Source: Beggiatoa leptomitoformis (GTDB taxonomy: Bacteria > Pseudomonadota > Gammaproteobacteria > Beggiatoales > Beggiatoaceae). Taken from it: a stretch of DNA of 64,000 bases. The stretch covers positions 3,544,261 to 3,608,260 of the forward strand of contig NZ_CP012373.2 of NCBI RefSeq assembly GCF_001305575.3, in the 5' to 3' direction. Positions 18,488 through 28,575 of the stretch are shown here, in pieces. The position numbers and the translations under genes were made by a program. The notes below the pieces were generated by a model. It saw only the letters and a program-made list of their open reading frames with translations, made no database searches and was not told where the DNA came from. Numbering within the stretch: position 1 is the first letter of the stretch; every line of letters begins with the position of its first letter.

Positions 18488-18913
18488 ATGATTACTGTTA
18501 AAGAACTCATGAGTAACCAATTATACACACTCAAACCAACTGATACGGTTCATCAGGCTCGACAGTTAATGCTAGATAAACATATTCGCCATGTACCCAT
18601 CTTGGATAATAATGGCACATTTTTGGGGTTAATCACAAAACATGACGTTTTAGCACTCTCTGTTTCAGAACTAGCCGACATAGAACCACAAGAACGTATT
18701 GAAATCGAATCGGGTATTCCACTCAGTGAAGTAATGTTAACCGAAGTGGTTGTTGCACAAGAAAATACTAACTTACTTGAAGCTGCGCGCTTTATGTTAG
18801 AACAAAAACATGGTTGTTTACCCGTGTTTAAAGATGAAACATTAACGGGAATCTTGACAGAGGCGGATTTTGTCAAATTAGCAATGCATTTAATGGAAAG
18901 ACTAGCCATGTAA
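18488..18913 (+). CDS. CBS-domain pair protein
   Basis: About 141 residues, made of two CBS motifs: V.ELMSNQLYTLKPTDTVHQ...HVPILDNNGTFLGLITKHD and LSEVMLTEVVVA...LPVFKDETLTGILTEADFV. Tandem CBS modules bind adenine nucleotides or other ligands and regulate partner proteins. As a stand-alone protein it may be a small energy or redox sensor; the partner is unknown. ATG start at MITVKELM; a GAGG motif lies about 10 bases upstream. Gene ends cleanly before mrp. Confidence 0.85.
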   Translation: MITVKELMSNQLYTLKPTDTVHQARQLMLDKHIRHVPILDNNGTFLGLITKHDVLALSVSELADIEPQERIEIESGIPLSEVMLTEVVVAQENTNLLEAARFMLEQKHGCLPVFKDETLTGILTEADFVKLAMHLMERLAM

Positions 18914-19067
18914 AATAGCATCCAGATTTGAATTATTTATTCCTATTGGCATTGTTTTACAGAATACACATATTATCTGACGAGCAACCGTTTTTTTGTT
19001 CCCTATTTAAATCGTGATTTATTTAACTGCTTAACTAGTAATAAGTTCATTGAGGAGCGTTTTCAGA

Positions 19068-20159
19068 ATGACTGCCATTACACAACAACAAGTTGAAGCT
19101 GTAATCCAAACTTATATAGACCCTTATTTACAAAAAGATTTAATCTCCGCAAAAGCAATAACGGCCATTCGGATTGAAGGCGGAAGCATTACTGTTGAGG
19201 TTGCATTGGGGTTTCCAAGTAAAGGCTATAACGTCACATTAACGCAACAACTACAATCCAGTATTGCGACCCTTGCAGGTGTTGACACGGTGACTGTTAA
19301 TATTCACAACCATGTTGTAACACATGCCGTGCAAAAAGGGGTAAAACCGTTACAAGGAGTGAAGAACATTATTGCGATTGCCTCAGGTAAAGGTGGCGTT
19401 GGTAAATCAACAACTGCTGTCAACTTCGCCTTAGCACTGGTAGCAGAAGGCGCGAAGGTTGGTATTTTAGATGCTGATATTTATGGCCCTAGTCAACCCC
19501 GTATGCTGGGCGCGACCGAAAAACCTGAATCTAAAGATGGTCGTACCTTAGAACCCGTCATACGCTATCAACTGCAATCAATGTCCATTGGCTACCTTGT
19601 CGCCGAAGAATCCCCCATGATTTGGCGTGGACCTATGGTAACGCAAGCCTTAGAACAACTCTTACGAGATACCAATTGGAGCGAACTAGATTATCTTATT
19701 ATCGACTTACCCCCCGGCACAGGCGATACACAACTAACCCTTGCGCAAAAAATTCCCGTCAGTGGCGCAGTTATCGTAACAACACCCCAAGATATTGCCC
19801 TCATTGATGCACGTAAAGGCTTAAAAATGTTTGAGCAGGTCAATGTACCCGTCTTAGGCATTGTGGAAAATATGAGCATACACATCTGTAGTCATTGTGG
19901 ACATGCAGAACATATTTTTGGCTCTGGTGGTGGCGAACGAATGTCACAAGAACAACATGTTGATTTTTTAGGCTCTTTACCCCTAGATATTAAAATTCGT
20001 GAGGATGCAGATAATGGGCAACCTACCGTTGTTGCCGAACCTGATGGAAAAATTGCCCAAATATATAGGGATATTGCGCGGCGGGTAACGGGTAAATTAT
20101 CCTTACAAGCGAAGGATTACAGCAATAAATTCCCCAACATTATGATTCAAAACACCTAA
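19068..20159 (+). CDS. apbC: Mrp/ApbC iron-sulfur cluster carrier P-loop ATPase
   Basis: A 363-residue protein with an N-terminal MIP18/DUF59 domain (1-80) and a ParA/MinD-like ATPase carrying the deviant Walker A GKGGVGKST (107-115), DADIYGPSQPRMLG and LIIDLPPGTGDTQ. The C-terminal Cys pair CSHC (274 and 277) holds the bridging Fe-S cluster in this family. It loads Fe-S clusters onto apo-proteins in the cytoplasm. The start is the ATG preceded by AGGAG; an apparent extension to 19050 begins inside that ribosome-binding site and is rejected. dcd follows 53 bases later. Confidence 0.95.
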   Translation: MTAITQQQVEAVIQTYIDPYLQKDLISAKAITAIRIEGGSITVEVALGFPSKGYNVTLTQQLQSSIATLAGVDTVTVNIHNHVVTHAVQKGVKPLQGVKNIIAIASGKGGVGKSTTAVNFALALVAEGAKVGILDADIYGPSQPRMLGATEKPESKDGRTLEPVIRYQLQSMSIGYLVAEESPMIWRGPMVTQALEQLLRDTNWSELDYLIIDLPPGTGDTQLTLAQKIPVSGAVIVTTPQDIALIDARKGLKMFEQVNVPVLGIVENMSIHICSHCGHAEHIFGSGGGERMSQEQHVDFLGSLPLDIKIREDADNGQPTVVAEPDGKIAQIYRDIARRVTGKLSLQAKDYSNKFPNIMIQNT

Positions 20160-20212
20160 CCATCAACTATATGTATTATTACTGACAAAGACAACTGGCA
20201 TTTCTAATAAAA

Positions 20213-20779
20213 ATGGGCATTAAATCAGATAAATGGATTCGCCAAATGGCGGAAAAGCACAATATGATTGAACCGTTTACCCCTGACCAAGTTAAAACAG
20301 ATGCATCAGGGCGTATTGTGTCTTACGGCACCTCTAGCTATGGCTACGACTTACGTTGTGCAAACGAATTTAAAATATTTACCAATATCAACTCTACCAT
20401 CGTTGATCCAAAACACTTTGACGAAGGCAGTTTCGTCGATATTATGGCTGACGTGTGTATCATTCCGCCTAACTCATTCGCTTTAGCACGCAGTGTAGAA
20501 TACTTTCGTATCCCACGAGAAGTATTAGTTATTTGTGTAGGAAAATCAACCTACGCACGCTGCGGCATTATTGTTAATGTCACCCCGCTAGAACCTGAAT
20601 GGGAAGGATACATCACTTTAGAGTTTTCCAATACCACCCCACTGCCCGCTAAAATTTATGCAAATGAAGGGGTTGCGCAAGTTTTGTTTTTAGGTGCAGA
20701 CGAACTTTGCGCAACTTCTTATAAAGATCGTGGTGGTAAATATCAAGGACAACGAGGGGTTACGCTACCAAAAACTTAA
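20213..20779 (+). CDS. dcd: dCTP deaminase
   Basis: 188 residues, the full length of the family. Conserved features are [18 protein letters not shown] near the N-terminus, [20 protein letters not shown] with WEG containing the active-site Ser/Arg and Glu residues, [19 protein letters not shown], and a C-terminal tail [14 protein letters not shown] that closes over the nucleotide. It deaminates dCTP to dUTP as a homotrimer, feeding dTMP synthesis. It lies in the same direction as mrp and convergent with the Maf-like gene. Confidence 0.95.
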   Translation: MGIKSDKWIRQMAEKHNMIEPFTPDQVKTDASGRIVSYGTSSYGYDLRCANEFKIFTNINSTIVDPKHFDEGSFVDIMADVCIIPPNSFALARSVEYFRIPREVLVICVGKSTYARCGIIVNVTPLEPEWEGYITLEFSNTTPLPAKIYANEGVAQVLFLGADELCATSYKDRGGKYQGQRGVTLPKT

Positions 20780-20799
20780 AAACAAGGAAATAGTTGCGG

Positions 20800-21405
20800 T
20801 TAAATTAACCGCACCCCCTCGTTTTCTAATAAACGAATCAGCCGCATAAGCGGCAAACCGACCAACGCATTAGGGTCATCACCGCGCATTGCCTCCATTA
20901 AAGTAATGCCCAAACTTTCTGAACGAAAGCTCCCTGCACAATGATAAGGCTGCTCTAACTGAAGATAATTCTCTATTTGTGCGGTTGTTAATGCCCGAAA
21001 AACAACGGTAAAAGGTACAATTTCCACCTGATACTGCGTAGTTGCTGTATTTAACAAACACAAACCCGTCAAAAAACTGACAGTGTTACCACTTGCCTTA
21101 GATAACTGTTGTACCGCATTATCATGCGTATGTGGTTTGCCAATAATTTGCCCGTCTAAAATAGCGACTTGATCAGAACCTATAATAAGTGCGTTAGCAT
21201 ATAATGCTTGTACAGCTTGTGCTTTCAAAATCGACAGCCGTTTGACTAACGCCTCTGGGGTTTCATTGACCAGTGGGGTTTCATCAACATTGGGTGCGAC
21301 CGTTTCAAAAGGTAAACCTAAGCGTGTTAATAGGTTTTTACGGAAGGGCGATGTTGATGCTAAAACCAGCGTATAACCCTGTAAAGCAGAAAAAGAATGA
21401 GTCAT
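20800..21405 (-). CDS. yceF: Maf-like nucleotide pyrophosphatase (YceF, 7-methyl-GTP type)
   Basis: About 201 residues starting MTHSFSALQGYTLVLASTSP. The hallmark S.S.FR motif (LASTSPFRKNLL), PNVDETP, IIGSDQVA and the C-terminal ESLGITLMEAMRGDDPNALV are those of Maf proteins, and the MRGDDPNALVGLPL ending matches the YceF branch that removes pyrophosphate from modified nucleotides. It is divergent from the yceD-rpmF-plsX operon, the same arrangement as in E. coli. A TTG eight codons upstream is rejected in favour of the ATG where the family begins. Confidence 0.9.
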   Translation of the reverse strand: MTHSFSALQGYTLVLASTSPFRKNLLTRLGLPFETVAPNVDETPLVNETPEALVKRLSILKAQAVQALYANALIIGSDQVAILDGQIIGKPHTHDNAVQQLSKASGNTVSFLTGLCLLNTATTQYQVEIVPFTVVFRALTTAQIENYLQLEQPYHCAGSFRSESLGITLMEAMRGDDPNALVGLPLMRLIRLLENEGVRLI

Positions 21406-21479
21406 GATAGCGAAAGGCAAGAATGCCAACAGTTAATTAGATTGACAGGAAAAATTCTTGATTATATCATTACGCGCTT

Positions 21480-21995
21480 ATGTTGAAAGACCTGCCAGAA
21501 CTCATTGAACCTATCCGACTTGCCCAACAAGGCATAACATTGTGTGGACAAGTGCCACTTGCACGGATGACGCGCATACATGACAGCTTGTGCGAAGTGC
21601 AAGGCGATGTTGCGATAGCGTGGACATTCACCAAAGATGAACAATCACGACCTATCATACAAGGAACGTTAAAAACAACACTTGTAATGACCTGTCAACG
21701 GTGCTTACAACCGATGATTGTTGAACTTGATGTCCCTGTTACACTAATGATTTTGAATAGCGAGCAAGATGAAGAAGATGTTCCTGAAACATTTGAAACA
21801 CTCATTTTAGATAAAACACCCGTATCTTTACCTGAACTGATTGAAGACGAATTAGTTTTAGCAATGCCCCTAGTGACCTATCACGAGCATTGTCCCCAAA
21901 ATGACTACATATTGCCAGATTCAACACCGATAACTGAACCTAATACCCCCAGCAATCCTTTTGCCGTGTTAGGTGTTTTAAAAAAAGCTAATTGA
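21480..21995 (+). CDS. yceD: YceD/DUF177 protein
   Basis: 171 residues with the family core: MTCQRCLQPM (CxxC pair) in the middle, a long acidic loop SEQDEEDVPE, and PVSLPELIEDELVLAMPLV...HEHC near the end. YceD is required for normal 23S rRNA levels in gammaproteobacteria and is nearly always next to rpmF, as here (21 bases). First gene of the fatty-acid/phospholipid operon. Confidence 0.9.
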   Translation: MLKDLPELIEPIRLAQQGITLCGQVPLARMTRIHDSLCEVQGDVAIAWTFTKDEQSRPIIQGTLKTTLVMTCQRCLQPMIVELDVPVTLMILNSEQDEEDVPETFETLILDKTPVSLPELIEDELVLAMPLVTYHEHCPQNDYILPDSTPITEPNTPSNPFAVLGVLKKAN

Positions 21996-22016
21996 CTAAC
22001 CTGTTAGGAATTTACT

Positions 22017-22196
22017 ATGGCTGTTCAACAAACTCGTAAAACCTCATCCAAACGCGATATGCGCCGTGCGCATGACGCATTAACCAAGCCTACTTTATCA
22101 ATTGAACCAACAACAGGCGAAACTCACCGCCGTCATCATATCAGTCCTGATGGTTATTACAGAGGACGGCAAGTTCTCCCTAGCAAGGACGAGTAA
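22017..22196 (+). CDS. rpmF: 50S ribosomal protein L32
   Basis: 59 codons. The peptide begins [20 protein letters not shown] and continues with a basic, short, mostly extended sequence ending [31 protein letters not shown] is the L32 signature. AGGAA lies eight bases before the ATG. The four zinc cysteines found in some L32 proteins are absent, so this is the Cys-minus form. It sits between yceD and plsX, as in most gammaproteobacteria. Confidence 0.96.
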   Translation: MAVQQTRKTSSKRDMRRAHDALTKPTLSIEPTTGETHRRHHISPDGYYRGRQVLPSKDE

Positions 22197-22199
22197 CGC

Positions 22200-23231
22200 T
22201 TGACACCTCGCATTGCGCTAGACGCGATGAGTGGCGATCATGGCGTGTCCGTGATCATTCCTGCCGCCATCAATGTCCTTAAAGAAATTGAGGATGTGCA
22301 TCTCCTGCTCGTAGGAGATGAGGCAGTACTTGAGAAAGCGATCGGACAACAACCACCATCCATCCTACAACGGTTGTCTATTGTTCATGCCTCACAAGTC
22401 GTGGCAATGGATGAAATTCCCTCATCGACTCTGCGCAATAAAAAAGATTCATCCATGCGCGTTGCCATCAATCTTGTGAAAGAAGGGCGAGCAGATGCCT
22501 GTGTAAGTGCAGGGAATACGGGGGCATTAATGGCAATGGCGCGTTATGTTCTCAAAACCTTACCGGGAATTGATAGACCAGCGATTATTGCAGCACTACC
22601 AACAACACAAGGCTACCCTGTACACGTGCTTGATTTAGGTGCTAATGTGGATTCAACACCAGAGCATTTATTCGAGTTTGCTGTTATGGGATCAGTCCTG
22701 ACCAGTGCCGTTGGTAATTTGACTAATCCGCGAGTTGGCTTACTTAATATTGGTCAAGAAGAAATCAAGGGTAACGAAAAAGTCAAAGAAGCAGCACGCC
22801 TACTCTCTGAAAGTAATATCATAAACTACATAGGATTTGTAGAAGGTGATGATATATTTAAAGGCACGGTGGATGTTGTGGTTTGCGACGGATTTGTTGG
22901 TAATGTCTCCTTAAAAACAACCGAAGGCGTAGCAAAAATGATAAGCCACTACGTCAAACAAAGTTTTAACAAAAACCTATTCACACGACTAGTTGGACTC
23001 ATCGCTTTACCTGTTTTGCGTAAACTGCGTGAAAAAATTGATCCGCGTCGCTATAACGGTGCAAGTTTATTAGGTCTGCGTGGCATCGTGGTCAAAAGTC
23101 ATGGCAGTGCGGATGTATTTTCCTTTGGTTGCGCAATAAAAGAAGCGGTTGTCGAAGTGCGTAAAAACGTACCCGCACAAATCAGTAGTCAACTAGCCGA
23201 ATTACTTAGCGAAAGAAGGCACGTCGGTTGA
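22200..23231 (+). CDS. plsX: phosphate acyltransferase PlsX
   Basis: 343 residues. The family opening [11 protein letters not shown] is present (usually ALDAMGGD), followed by [49 protein letters not shown] and [19 protein letters not shown]. It makes acyl-phosphate from acyl-ACP, the first step of phospholipid synthesis in the PlsX/Y route. The start is a TTG three bases after the rpmF stop; no ATG or GTG in frame fits the family N-terminus. AAGGA lies at about 11 bases. Confidence 0.95.
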   Translation: MTPRIALDAMSGDHGVSVIIPAAINVLKEIEDVHLLLVGDEAVLEKAIGQQPPSILQRLSIVHASQVVAMDEIPSSTLRNKKDSSMRVAINLVKEGRADACVSAGNTGALMAMARYVLKTLPGIDRPAIIAALPTTQGYPVHVLDLGANVDSTPEHLFEFAVMGSVLTSAVGNLTNPRVGLLNIGQEEIKGNEKVKEAARLLSESNIINYIGFVEGDDIFKGTVDVVVCDGFVGNVSLKTTEGVAKMISHYVKQSFNKNLFTRLVGLIALPVLRKLREKIDPRRYNGASLLGLRGIVVKSHGSADVFSFGCAIKEAVVEVRKNVPAQISSQLAELLSERRHVG

Positions 23232-24190
23232 TTTATTCTCGGATTGCTGGCACAGGTAGTTACTTACCTGCTCGGGTAGTGACGAATGCCGATTTAGCAA
23301 AAGTTGTTGATACCAGTGACGAGTGGATTATCGAACGCACAGGGATTCATCAACGGCATATCGTAGCAGATGGCGAAGGCACTTGTGATATGGCAGAACA
23401 CGCGGCGCGCCGCGCTTTAGCCGTAGCCAACTGCTCACCGTCGGACATAGATTTAATCATTCTGGGGACAACTACCCCCGATTGCATCTATCCAAGCACT
23501 GCCTGTTTACTTCAAGCGCGTCTAGGCAACCACACTGCCGCTGCTTTTGATGTTCAAGCGGTTTGTAGTGGTTTTATCTACGCACTGAGCATTGCTGATA
23601 AATTCATAAAATCAGGCAGTGCGAAACGTGTTTTAGTCGTTGGTGCTGAAACCTATTCCCGTATTCTTAATTGGCAAGACCGCAATACTTGCGTTTTATT
23701 TGGTGATGGTGCAGGCGCGGTTGTTTTAGAAGCCAGCGAACAAGCAGGTATTTTATCTACCCATCTTCATGCGGATGGTAGCTATAAAGACTATCTCCAT
23801 GTACCTGGACGAGTAGAACAAGGTAAAATACGCGGCGGTGACGGGTTTACAACAATGCAAGGTACTGAAGTTTTTAAATTTGCGGTAAAAGTGCTTAGTG
23901 AAGTTGTGGATGAAGCATTACAAGCCAACCAATTACAAGCAAAAGATATCGACTGGTTAGTACCGCATCAAGCCAATATCCGCATCATTAGTGCGACGGC
24001 TAAAAAGCTAAAAATGCCGATGGAACAAGTAATTGTTACCGTGCCAGAACACGGAAACACCTCTGCCGCCTCCATTCCACTTGCGCTCGATACAGCGGTA
24101 CGTGATGGACGTATTCAACGGGGGCAAACCTTGTTATTAGAAGGCATCGGTGGTGGTTTTACATGGGGAGCTGTGTTAGTTCGTTACTAA
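23228..24190 (+). CDS. fabH: beta-ketoacyl-ACP synthase III
   Basis: 320 residues with catalytic Cys113 ([10 protein letters not shown]), His247 (VPHQANIRI) and Asn277 ([10 protein letters not shown]). It condenses acetyl-CoA with malonyl-ACP to start fatty-acid synthesis. The start [14 protein letters not shown] is a TTG overlapping the plsX stop (TTGA), with GAAGG eight bases upstream, so translation is coupled to plsX. This is the second TTG start in a row in this operon. Confidence 0.96.
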   Translation: MIYSRIAGTGSYLPARVVTNADLAKVVDTSDEWIIERTGIHQRHIVADGEGTCDMAEHAARRALAVANCSPSDIDLIILGTTTPDCIYPSTACLLQARLGNHTAAAFDVQAVCSGFIYALSIADKFIKSGSAKRVLVVGAETYSRILNWQDRNTCVLFGDGAGAVVLEASEQAGILSTHLHADGSYKDYLHVPGRVEQGKIRGGDGFTTMQGTEVFKFAVKVLSEVVDEALQANQLQAKDIDWLVPHQANIRIISATAKKLKMPMEQVIVTVPEHGNTSAASIPLALDTAVRDGRIQRGQTLLLEGIGGGFTWGAVLVRY

Positions 24191-24272
24191 TAACCAACTA
24201 AACGACACTCCACCCGAATTTAGTACTAAAAATATCTCTAACTCAATTAATTAGTTACGTCAAACATTACCC

Positions 24273-25214
24273 ATGACAAAATACGCTTTTGTATTTCCCG
24301 GACAAGGTTCACAAGCGGTTGGCATGTTGGCGGAGCTTGCCAATACCTATCCTATTGTCAAACAAACATTTGCCGAAGCCTCAGAACAATTAGGCTACGA
24401 CTTATGGCAACTTACACAAGCTGGACCTGAAGAAAGCCTGAATCAAACCGACAAAACCCAGCCAGCAATGCTTGCCGCAGGAGTGTCTGTGTGGCGTGTG
24501 TGGTCATCACAAACACAAAGCAAGCCTATTTATATGGCAGGACACAGTTTTGGCGAATATAGCGCGCTCACTTGCGCAGAAGCTATTAGCTATCCTGATG
24601 CAGTTCTCCTTGCGCAAGCGCGAGGACGATTTATGCGGGATGCTGTCGCACCAAACTCAGGCGCGGTTGCTGCTGTTTTAGGACTAGATGATGAAGCATT
24701 GATTGAAGCCTGCAAACAAGCTGCACAAGGACAAATTGTAGCCGCTGTTAATTTTAATGCACCGGGGCAAGTTGTTGTTGCAGGTGAAAAAGCAGCGGTA
24801 GAACGCGCCATTGCATTAGCAAAAACCGCAGGTGCGAAAAAAGCAATTCTTCTACCTGTCAGTGTACCCGTTCATTGCGATTTAATGCGACCTGCCGCCG
24901 AAAAAATGGCAGAACAACTTGCACAAGTCACCATATCTCCTCCAACCATTCCTGTTATTCATAATGTTGATGTTGCAACACATGCTGACGCAATAAATAT
25001 TCGTCAAGCACTTGTCAGCCAAATTTACAGCCCCGTCCGTTGGACAGAAACCGTGCAGTATATGGTAGAACAAGGTGTCACAACCCTATTTGAAGGGGGA
25101 CCGGGTAAAGTATTAGCGGGTCTAACCAAACGCATCGCAAAAGACCTGCAATCACTCCCCATTTATGACCTCAACAGTTTAGAACAAGCCCTACAACGGG
25201 TGGAGCAAGAATGA
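24273..25214 (+). CDS. fabD: malonyl-CoA:ACP transacylase
   Basis: 313 residues with FVFPGQGSQAVGML at the start, the nucleophile Ser92 in GHSFGEYSAL (usually GHSLGEYSAL), VPVHCDLMRPA carrying the active-site His, and EGGPGKVLAGLTKRI. It loads malonate onto ACP. An 82-base gap after fabH may hold an internal promoter. The stop overlaps the fabG start by four bases, indicating coupling. Confidence 0.95.
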   Translation: MTKYAFVFPGQGSQAVGMLAELANTYPIVKQTFAEASEQLGYDLWQLTQAGPEESLNQTDKTQPAMLAAGVSVWRVWSSQTQSKPIYMAGHSFGEYSALTCAEAISYPDAVLLAQARGRFMRDAVAPNSGAVAAVLGLDDEALIEACKQAAQGQIVAAVNFNAPGQVVVAGEKAAVERAIALAKTAGAKKAILLPVSVPVHCDLMRPAAEKMAEQLAQVTISPPTIPVIHNVDVATHADAINIRQALVSQIYSPVRWTETVQYMVEQGVTTLFEGGPGKVLAGLTKRIAKDLQSLPIYDLNSLEQALQRVEQE

Positions 25215-25954
25215 TGGCGGCATTAACAGGTGAAATCGCATTAGTAACAGGCGCAAGTCGTGGTATTGGTAAAGCAATTGCCCTTACATTGGGTCAAGCA
25301 GGTGCGCAAATTATTGGCACTGCGACCAGTGCTGAAGGGGCAGCTAGTATTGAACAATATCTTACTGAACAAGGTATTATAGGAAAAGGAATGGTGTTAG
25401 ACGTTGGCAGTGCTGATTCCATTAATACGTTGATGGATGCACTCGCTAAAACGATGCCCAGCATTTTAGTCAATAACGCGGCTATCACCCGCGATGCCTT
25501 ACTGATGCGAATGGATGATGCTGATTGGGATGGCGTGATTAATACCAATCTCACCTCCGTTTATCGGTTGGCAAAAGCCTGTATTCGTAGCATGTTAAAA
25601 GCGAAACGCGGTAGAATTATCACCCTTACCTCCGTTGTAGGCTTGACAGGAAATGCAGGACAGGCAAACTATTCAGCAGCAAAAGCGGGTGTGATTGGTT
25701 TTACCAAGTCGCTGGCAAAAGAAGTAGGCAGTCGTGGAATCACGGTTAATGCCGTTGCACCGGGTTTTATCGAAACAGATATGACACGTAAACTAACGGA
25801 TGAACAACGGAATTTCCTTATTCAGCAAATTCCTCTAGCCCGTATGGGCAGTGTAGAAGACATTGCTGCCGCTGTTGCTTTCCTTGCCTCACCCAGTGCT
25901 GCTTATATCACAGGCGAAACGTTACACGTCAATGGTGGTATGTACATGGCATAG
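25211..25954 (+). CDS. fabG: 3-oxoacyl-ACP reductase
   Basis: 247 residues of the classical short-chain dehydrogenase family: TGASRGIGKA NADPH motif, LVNNAAITRD, and the catalytic Ser141, Tyr154 and Lys158 in YSAAKAG. It reduces beta-ketoacyl-ACP. Two ATGs adjoin (25211 and 25214); the first overlaps the fabD stop. The gene ends in front of a 214-base gap carrying a large inverted repeat. Confidence 0.96.
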   Translation: MMAALTGEIALVTGASRGIGKAIALTLGQAGAQIIGTATSAEGAASIEQYLTEQGIIGKGMVLDVGSADSINTLMDALAKTMPSILVNNAAITRDALLMRMDDADWDGVINTNLTSVYRLAKACIRSMLKAKRGRIITLTSVVGLTGNAGQANYSAAKAGVIGFTKSLAKEVGSRGITVNAVAPGFIETDMTRKLTDEQRNFLIQQIPLARMGSVEDIAAAVAFLASPSAAYITGETLHVNGGMYMA

Positions 25955-25997
25955 AGAGCCTATTACATCTCTAAATTTTATATAAAAGTATTTGTAT

Positions 25998-26052
25998 TAA
26001 CGTACATAAAATATTAATTTTTTGATTAAAAGTTGATATGTACGTTATTTTT
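25998..26052 (+). terminator. inverted repeat with T-run between fabG and acpP
   Basis: Perfect 10-bp arms TAACGTACAT (25998-26007) and ATGTACGTTA (26038-26047) flank a 30-base AT-rich loop that can itself partly pair (AAAAT...ATTTT). TTTTT follows within a few bases. This could end the fabG transcript or attenuate read-through into acpP. Confidence 0.5.
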
Positions 26053-26168
26053 GTATGTCATCCTCATACTGCTAACAATGTGGTCTTGAGGCGAAACAAC
26101 TTGTTTTACATCCCTAGTGACAGCAGACCCCCGTCTGCCCTTTAATTTATCCCGGAGGATAACTTGTT

Positions 26169-26405
26169 ATGAGTACCGTTGAGGAACGTGTCAAGAAAAT
26201 CGTTATTGAGCAATTGGGTGTCAAAGAAGATGAAGTTAAAAACAACTCCTCTTTCGTTGACGACTTAGGCGCAGATTCTCTTGACAATGTGGAATTAGTC
26301 ATGGCGTTGGAAGAAGAATTTGGCTGTGAAATTCCCGACGATGAAGCGGAAAAAATTACAACTGTGCAACAAGCAATCGATTATATTAGTAAAAACTTAC
26401 AGTAA
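26169..26405 (+). CDS. acpP: acyl carrier protein
   Basis: 78 residues, very acidic, with the phosphopantetheine attachment Ser37 in [19 protein letters not shown] and the helix [19 protein letters not shown]. It carries growing acyl chains. A strong GGAGG ribosome-binding site precedes the ATG, in keeping with an abundant protein. The 214-base upstream gap suggests its own promoter, as in E. coli. Confidence 0.98.
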   Translation: MSTVEERVKKIVIEQLGVKEDEVKNNSSFVDDLGADSLDNVELVMALEEEFGCEIPDDEAEKITTVQQAIDYISKNLQ

Positions 26406-26472
26406 TAGCTTGCTTCACAGTTGGTAGCCGATGCTTTTATCGGCTACATCACTTTATTCAGGAACGGTAATA

Positions 26473-27717
26473 GTGACAAAAAGACGTGTTGTCGTAACAG
26501 GTTTAGGTGCGGTTTCGCCCGTTGGTTTAAACGTCAAAGAAAACTGGGATAACATCTTAGCGGGTAAAAGTGGTATTTCCACAGTTACTGGTTTTGATGT
26601 GTCCACTTTCCCTTGTCGATTTGCAGGGACAGTCAAAGGATTTGACGTTACCCACTACATATCAGCGAAAGAAGCCAAAAAAATGGATACTTTTATCCAT
26701 TACGGCATCGCTGCGGGTATTCAAGCCATCAAAGATGCGGGCTTAGAAATCACTGAAGAAAATGCAGAACGCATAGGTGTTGCAATTGGTTCAGGTATTG
26801 GTGGTTTACCTGGTATTGAAAAGGGGCATACCTCTTATATGACGGGGGGCGCAAGAAAAATTTCTCCCTTCTTCGTACCCAGTAATATCATCAATATGGT
26901 AGCGGGTAATCTCGCTATTATGCTGGGCATCAAAGGACCTAACTACGCCATCGTGACCGCTTGTTCTACAGGAACGCACAATATTGGTGGAGCGGCTCGC
27001 TTGATTCAATATGGTGATGCCGATGTCATGATTGCAGGTGGGGCAGAAATGTCTAGTTGTCCGATGGGATTAGGCGGATTTGCGGCAGCACGTGCGCTTT
27101 CTACCCGTAACGACTCTCCCGAAACAGCAAGCCGTCCGTGGGATGTTGACCGTGATGGATTTGTACTCAGCGATGGGGCTGGCGTGGTCGTTTTAGAAGA
27201 ATATGAACACGCAAAACGGCGCGGTGCAACGATGTATGCTGAGTTGGTTGGTTCAGGCATGAGTGGCGATGCTTACCATATGACTTTACCATCAGAAAGT
27301 GGTGATGGTGCACGTGCTTGTATGCGCAATGCTTTACGAGATGCACAGTTAAATATTGAAGATGTTGACTATATTAATGCGCATGGTACATCTACCCCTG
27401 CTGGTGACAAAATTGAATCAATCGCCATCAGGACAACCTTTGCTGATCATGCTAAAAACCTTGCGGTTAGCTCAACAAAATCCATGACAGGACATTTGCT
27501 GGGTGCTGCTGGAGGCATTGAAGCTATTTATAGCATTTTAAGTATTCGTGACCAAGTTGCACCACCGACGATTAATCTTTTCACACTTGACCCTGAATGT
27601 GCAGGACTAGATTACGTTCCTCATCAAGCAAAGCCGATGCAAATTGATGTTGCCTTATCCAATTCCTTTGGATTTGGTGGTACAAACGGCAGTTTGATTT
27701 TTAAACGCCTTACATAA
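26473..27717 (+). CDS. fabF: beta-ketoacyl-ACP synthase II
   Basis: 414 residues from a GTG start giving [18 protein letters not shown], which matches the family N-terminus; an upstream ATG (26431) would add 14 unrelated residues. Catalytic Cys164 in TACSTGTHN, His in [11 protein letters not shown] and the second His in [13 protein letters not shown] are present. It elongates acyl-ACP, including the palmitoleate to vaccenate step. AGGAA lies nine bases before the GTG. Confidence 0.96.
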   Translation: MTKRRVVVTGLGAVSPVGLNVKENWDNILAGKSGISTVTGFDVSTFPCRFAGTVKGFDVTHYISAKEAKKMDTFIHYGIAAGIQAIKDAGLEITEENAERIGVAIGSGIGGLPGIEKGHTSYMTGGARKISPFFVPSNIINMVAGNLAIMLGIKGPNYAIVTACSTGTHNIGGAARLIQYGDADVMIAGGAEMSSCPMGLGGFAAARALSTRNDSPETASRPWDVDRDGFVLSDGAGVVVLEEYEHAKRRGATMYAELVGSGMSGDAYHMTLPSESGDGARACMRNALRDAQLNIEDVDYINAHGTSTPAGDKIESIAIRTTFADHAKNLAVSSTKSMTGHLLGAAGGIEAIYSILSIRDQVAPPTINLFTLDPECAGLDYVPHQAKPMQIDVALSNSFGFGGTNGSLIFKRLT

Positions 27718-27741
27718 AAGTTATGCGGGACACCCTCAATC

Positions 27742-28575
27742 ATGACCGAAAATAATATGTTATCCTTATCGGTTTATGATCGAGGGCTACATTATGGTGA
27801 TGGCTTATTTGAAACCTATGCCGTACAACATAAACAGCTTTTATGCTGGACATGGCATGGTGAGCGACTTATAGAGGGTTGCCAACGCCTAGGTTTTCCG
27901 CCCCCCGACTTACCCAAACTTTATCAACAAGCCCATCAATCCTTACCTGATACACCCCGTAGCATTTTAAAACTCCTCATAACACGTGGTGTCGGTGGAC
28001 GTGGCTATCGCCCCCCCCAGCCAGCAACTCCCCACTGCTTATTTTTATCTTATCCTTACCCAGCGTATCCGCCACATTACACCGAGAGAGGGGTAAAGGT
28101 TCGTGTGTGTACAACCCGTCTTGCATGTCAACCCCTATTAGCAGGACTAAAACATCTAAATCGTTTAGAACAAGTCCTAGCACGTCAAGAATGGGATAAT
28201 ACAGACATTGCCGAAGGTTTAATGCTAGATACTGCCGACAATATTATTGAAGGCACAATGACAAATCTATTTATTGTCAAAGGGAAAAATATATATACCC
28301 CTGACGTGACCCAAGCAGGGATTGCAGGGGTTATGCGACGCGCCATCCTAACCCTTGCTCCGCAATTAGGTTTTACAGTGACCATTGGACACTACAACCT
28401 GCAAGATTGCCTGACTGCTGATGAACTGTTACTCACAAATAGCGTGATAGGACTATGGACAGTTCAGCAACTTAACAACCAACGCTATTCGGTAGGAACG
28501 GTTAGCCAAACCATTCGACACCATCTTCGACAGCAACAGTGGATTGTAAACGATGCTGAATTCTTTCCTACGTAA
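27742..28575 (+). CDS. pabC: 4-amino-4-deoxychorismate lyase
   Basis: 277 residues of the class IV PLP aminotransferase fold: YDRGLHYGDGLFETY at the start, the PLP lysine in LKHLNRLEQVLAR, EGTMTNLF binding the cofactor phosphate, and LTNSVIGLWTVQ. It splits aminodeoxychorismate to p-aminobenzoate and pyruvate for folate. It sits between fabF and mltG as in E. coli, and overlaps mltG by 23 bases. folB and folK lie elsewhere in this window. Confidence 0.93.
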   Translation: MTENNMLSLSVYDRGLHYGDGLFETYAVQHKQLLCWTWHGERLIEGCQRLGFPPPDLPKLYQQAHQSLPDTPRSILKLLITRGVGGRGYRPPQPATPHCLFLSYPYPAYPPHYTERGVKVRVCTTRLACQPLLAGLKHLNRLEQVLARQEWDNTDIAEGLMLDTADNIIEGTMTNLFIVKGKNIYTPDVTQAGIAGVMRRAILTLAPQLGFTVTIGHYNLQDCLTADELLLTNSVIGLWTVQQLNNQRYSVGTVSQTIRHHLRQQQWIVNDAEFFPT

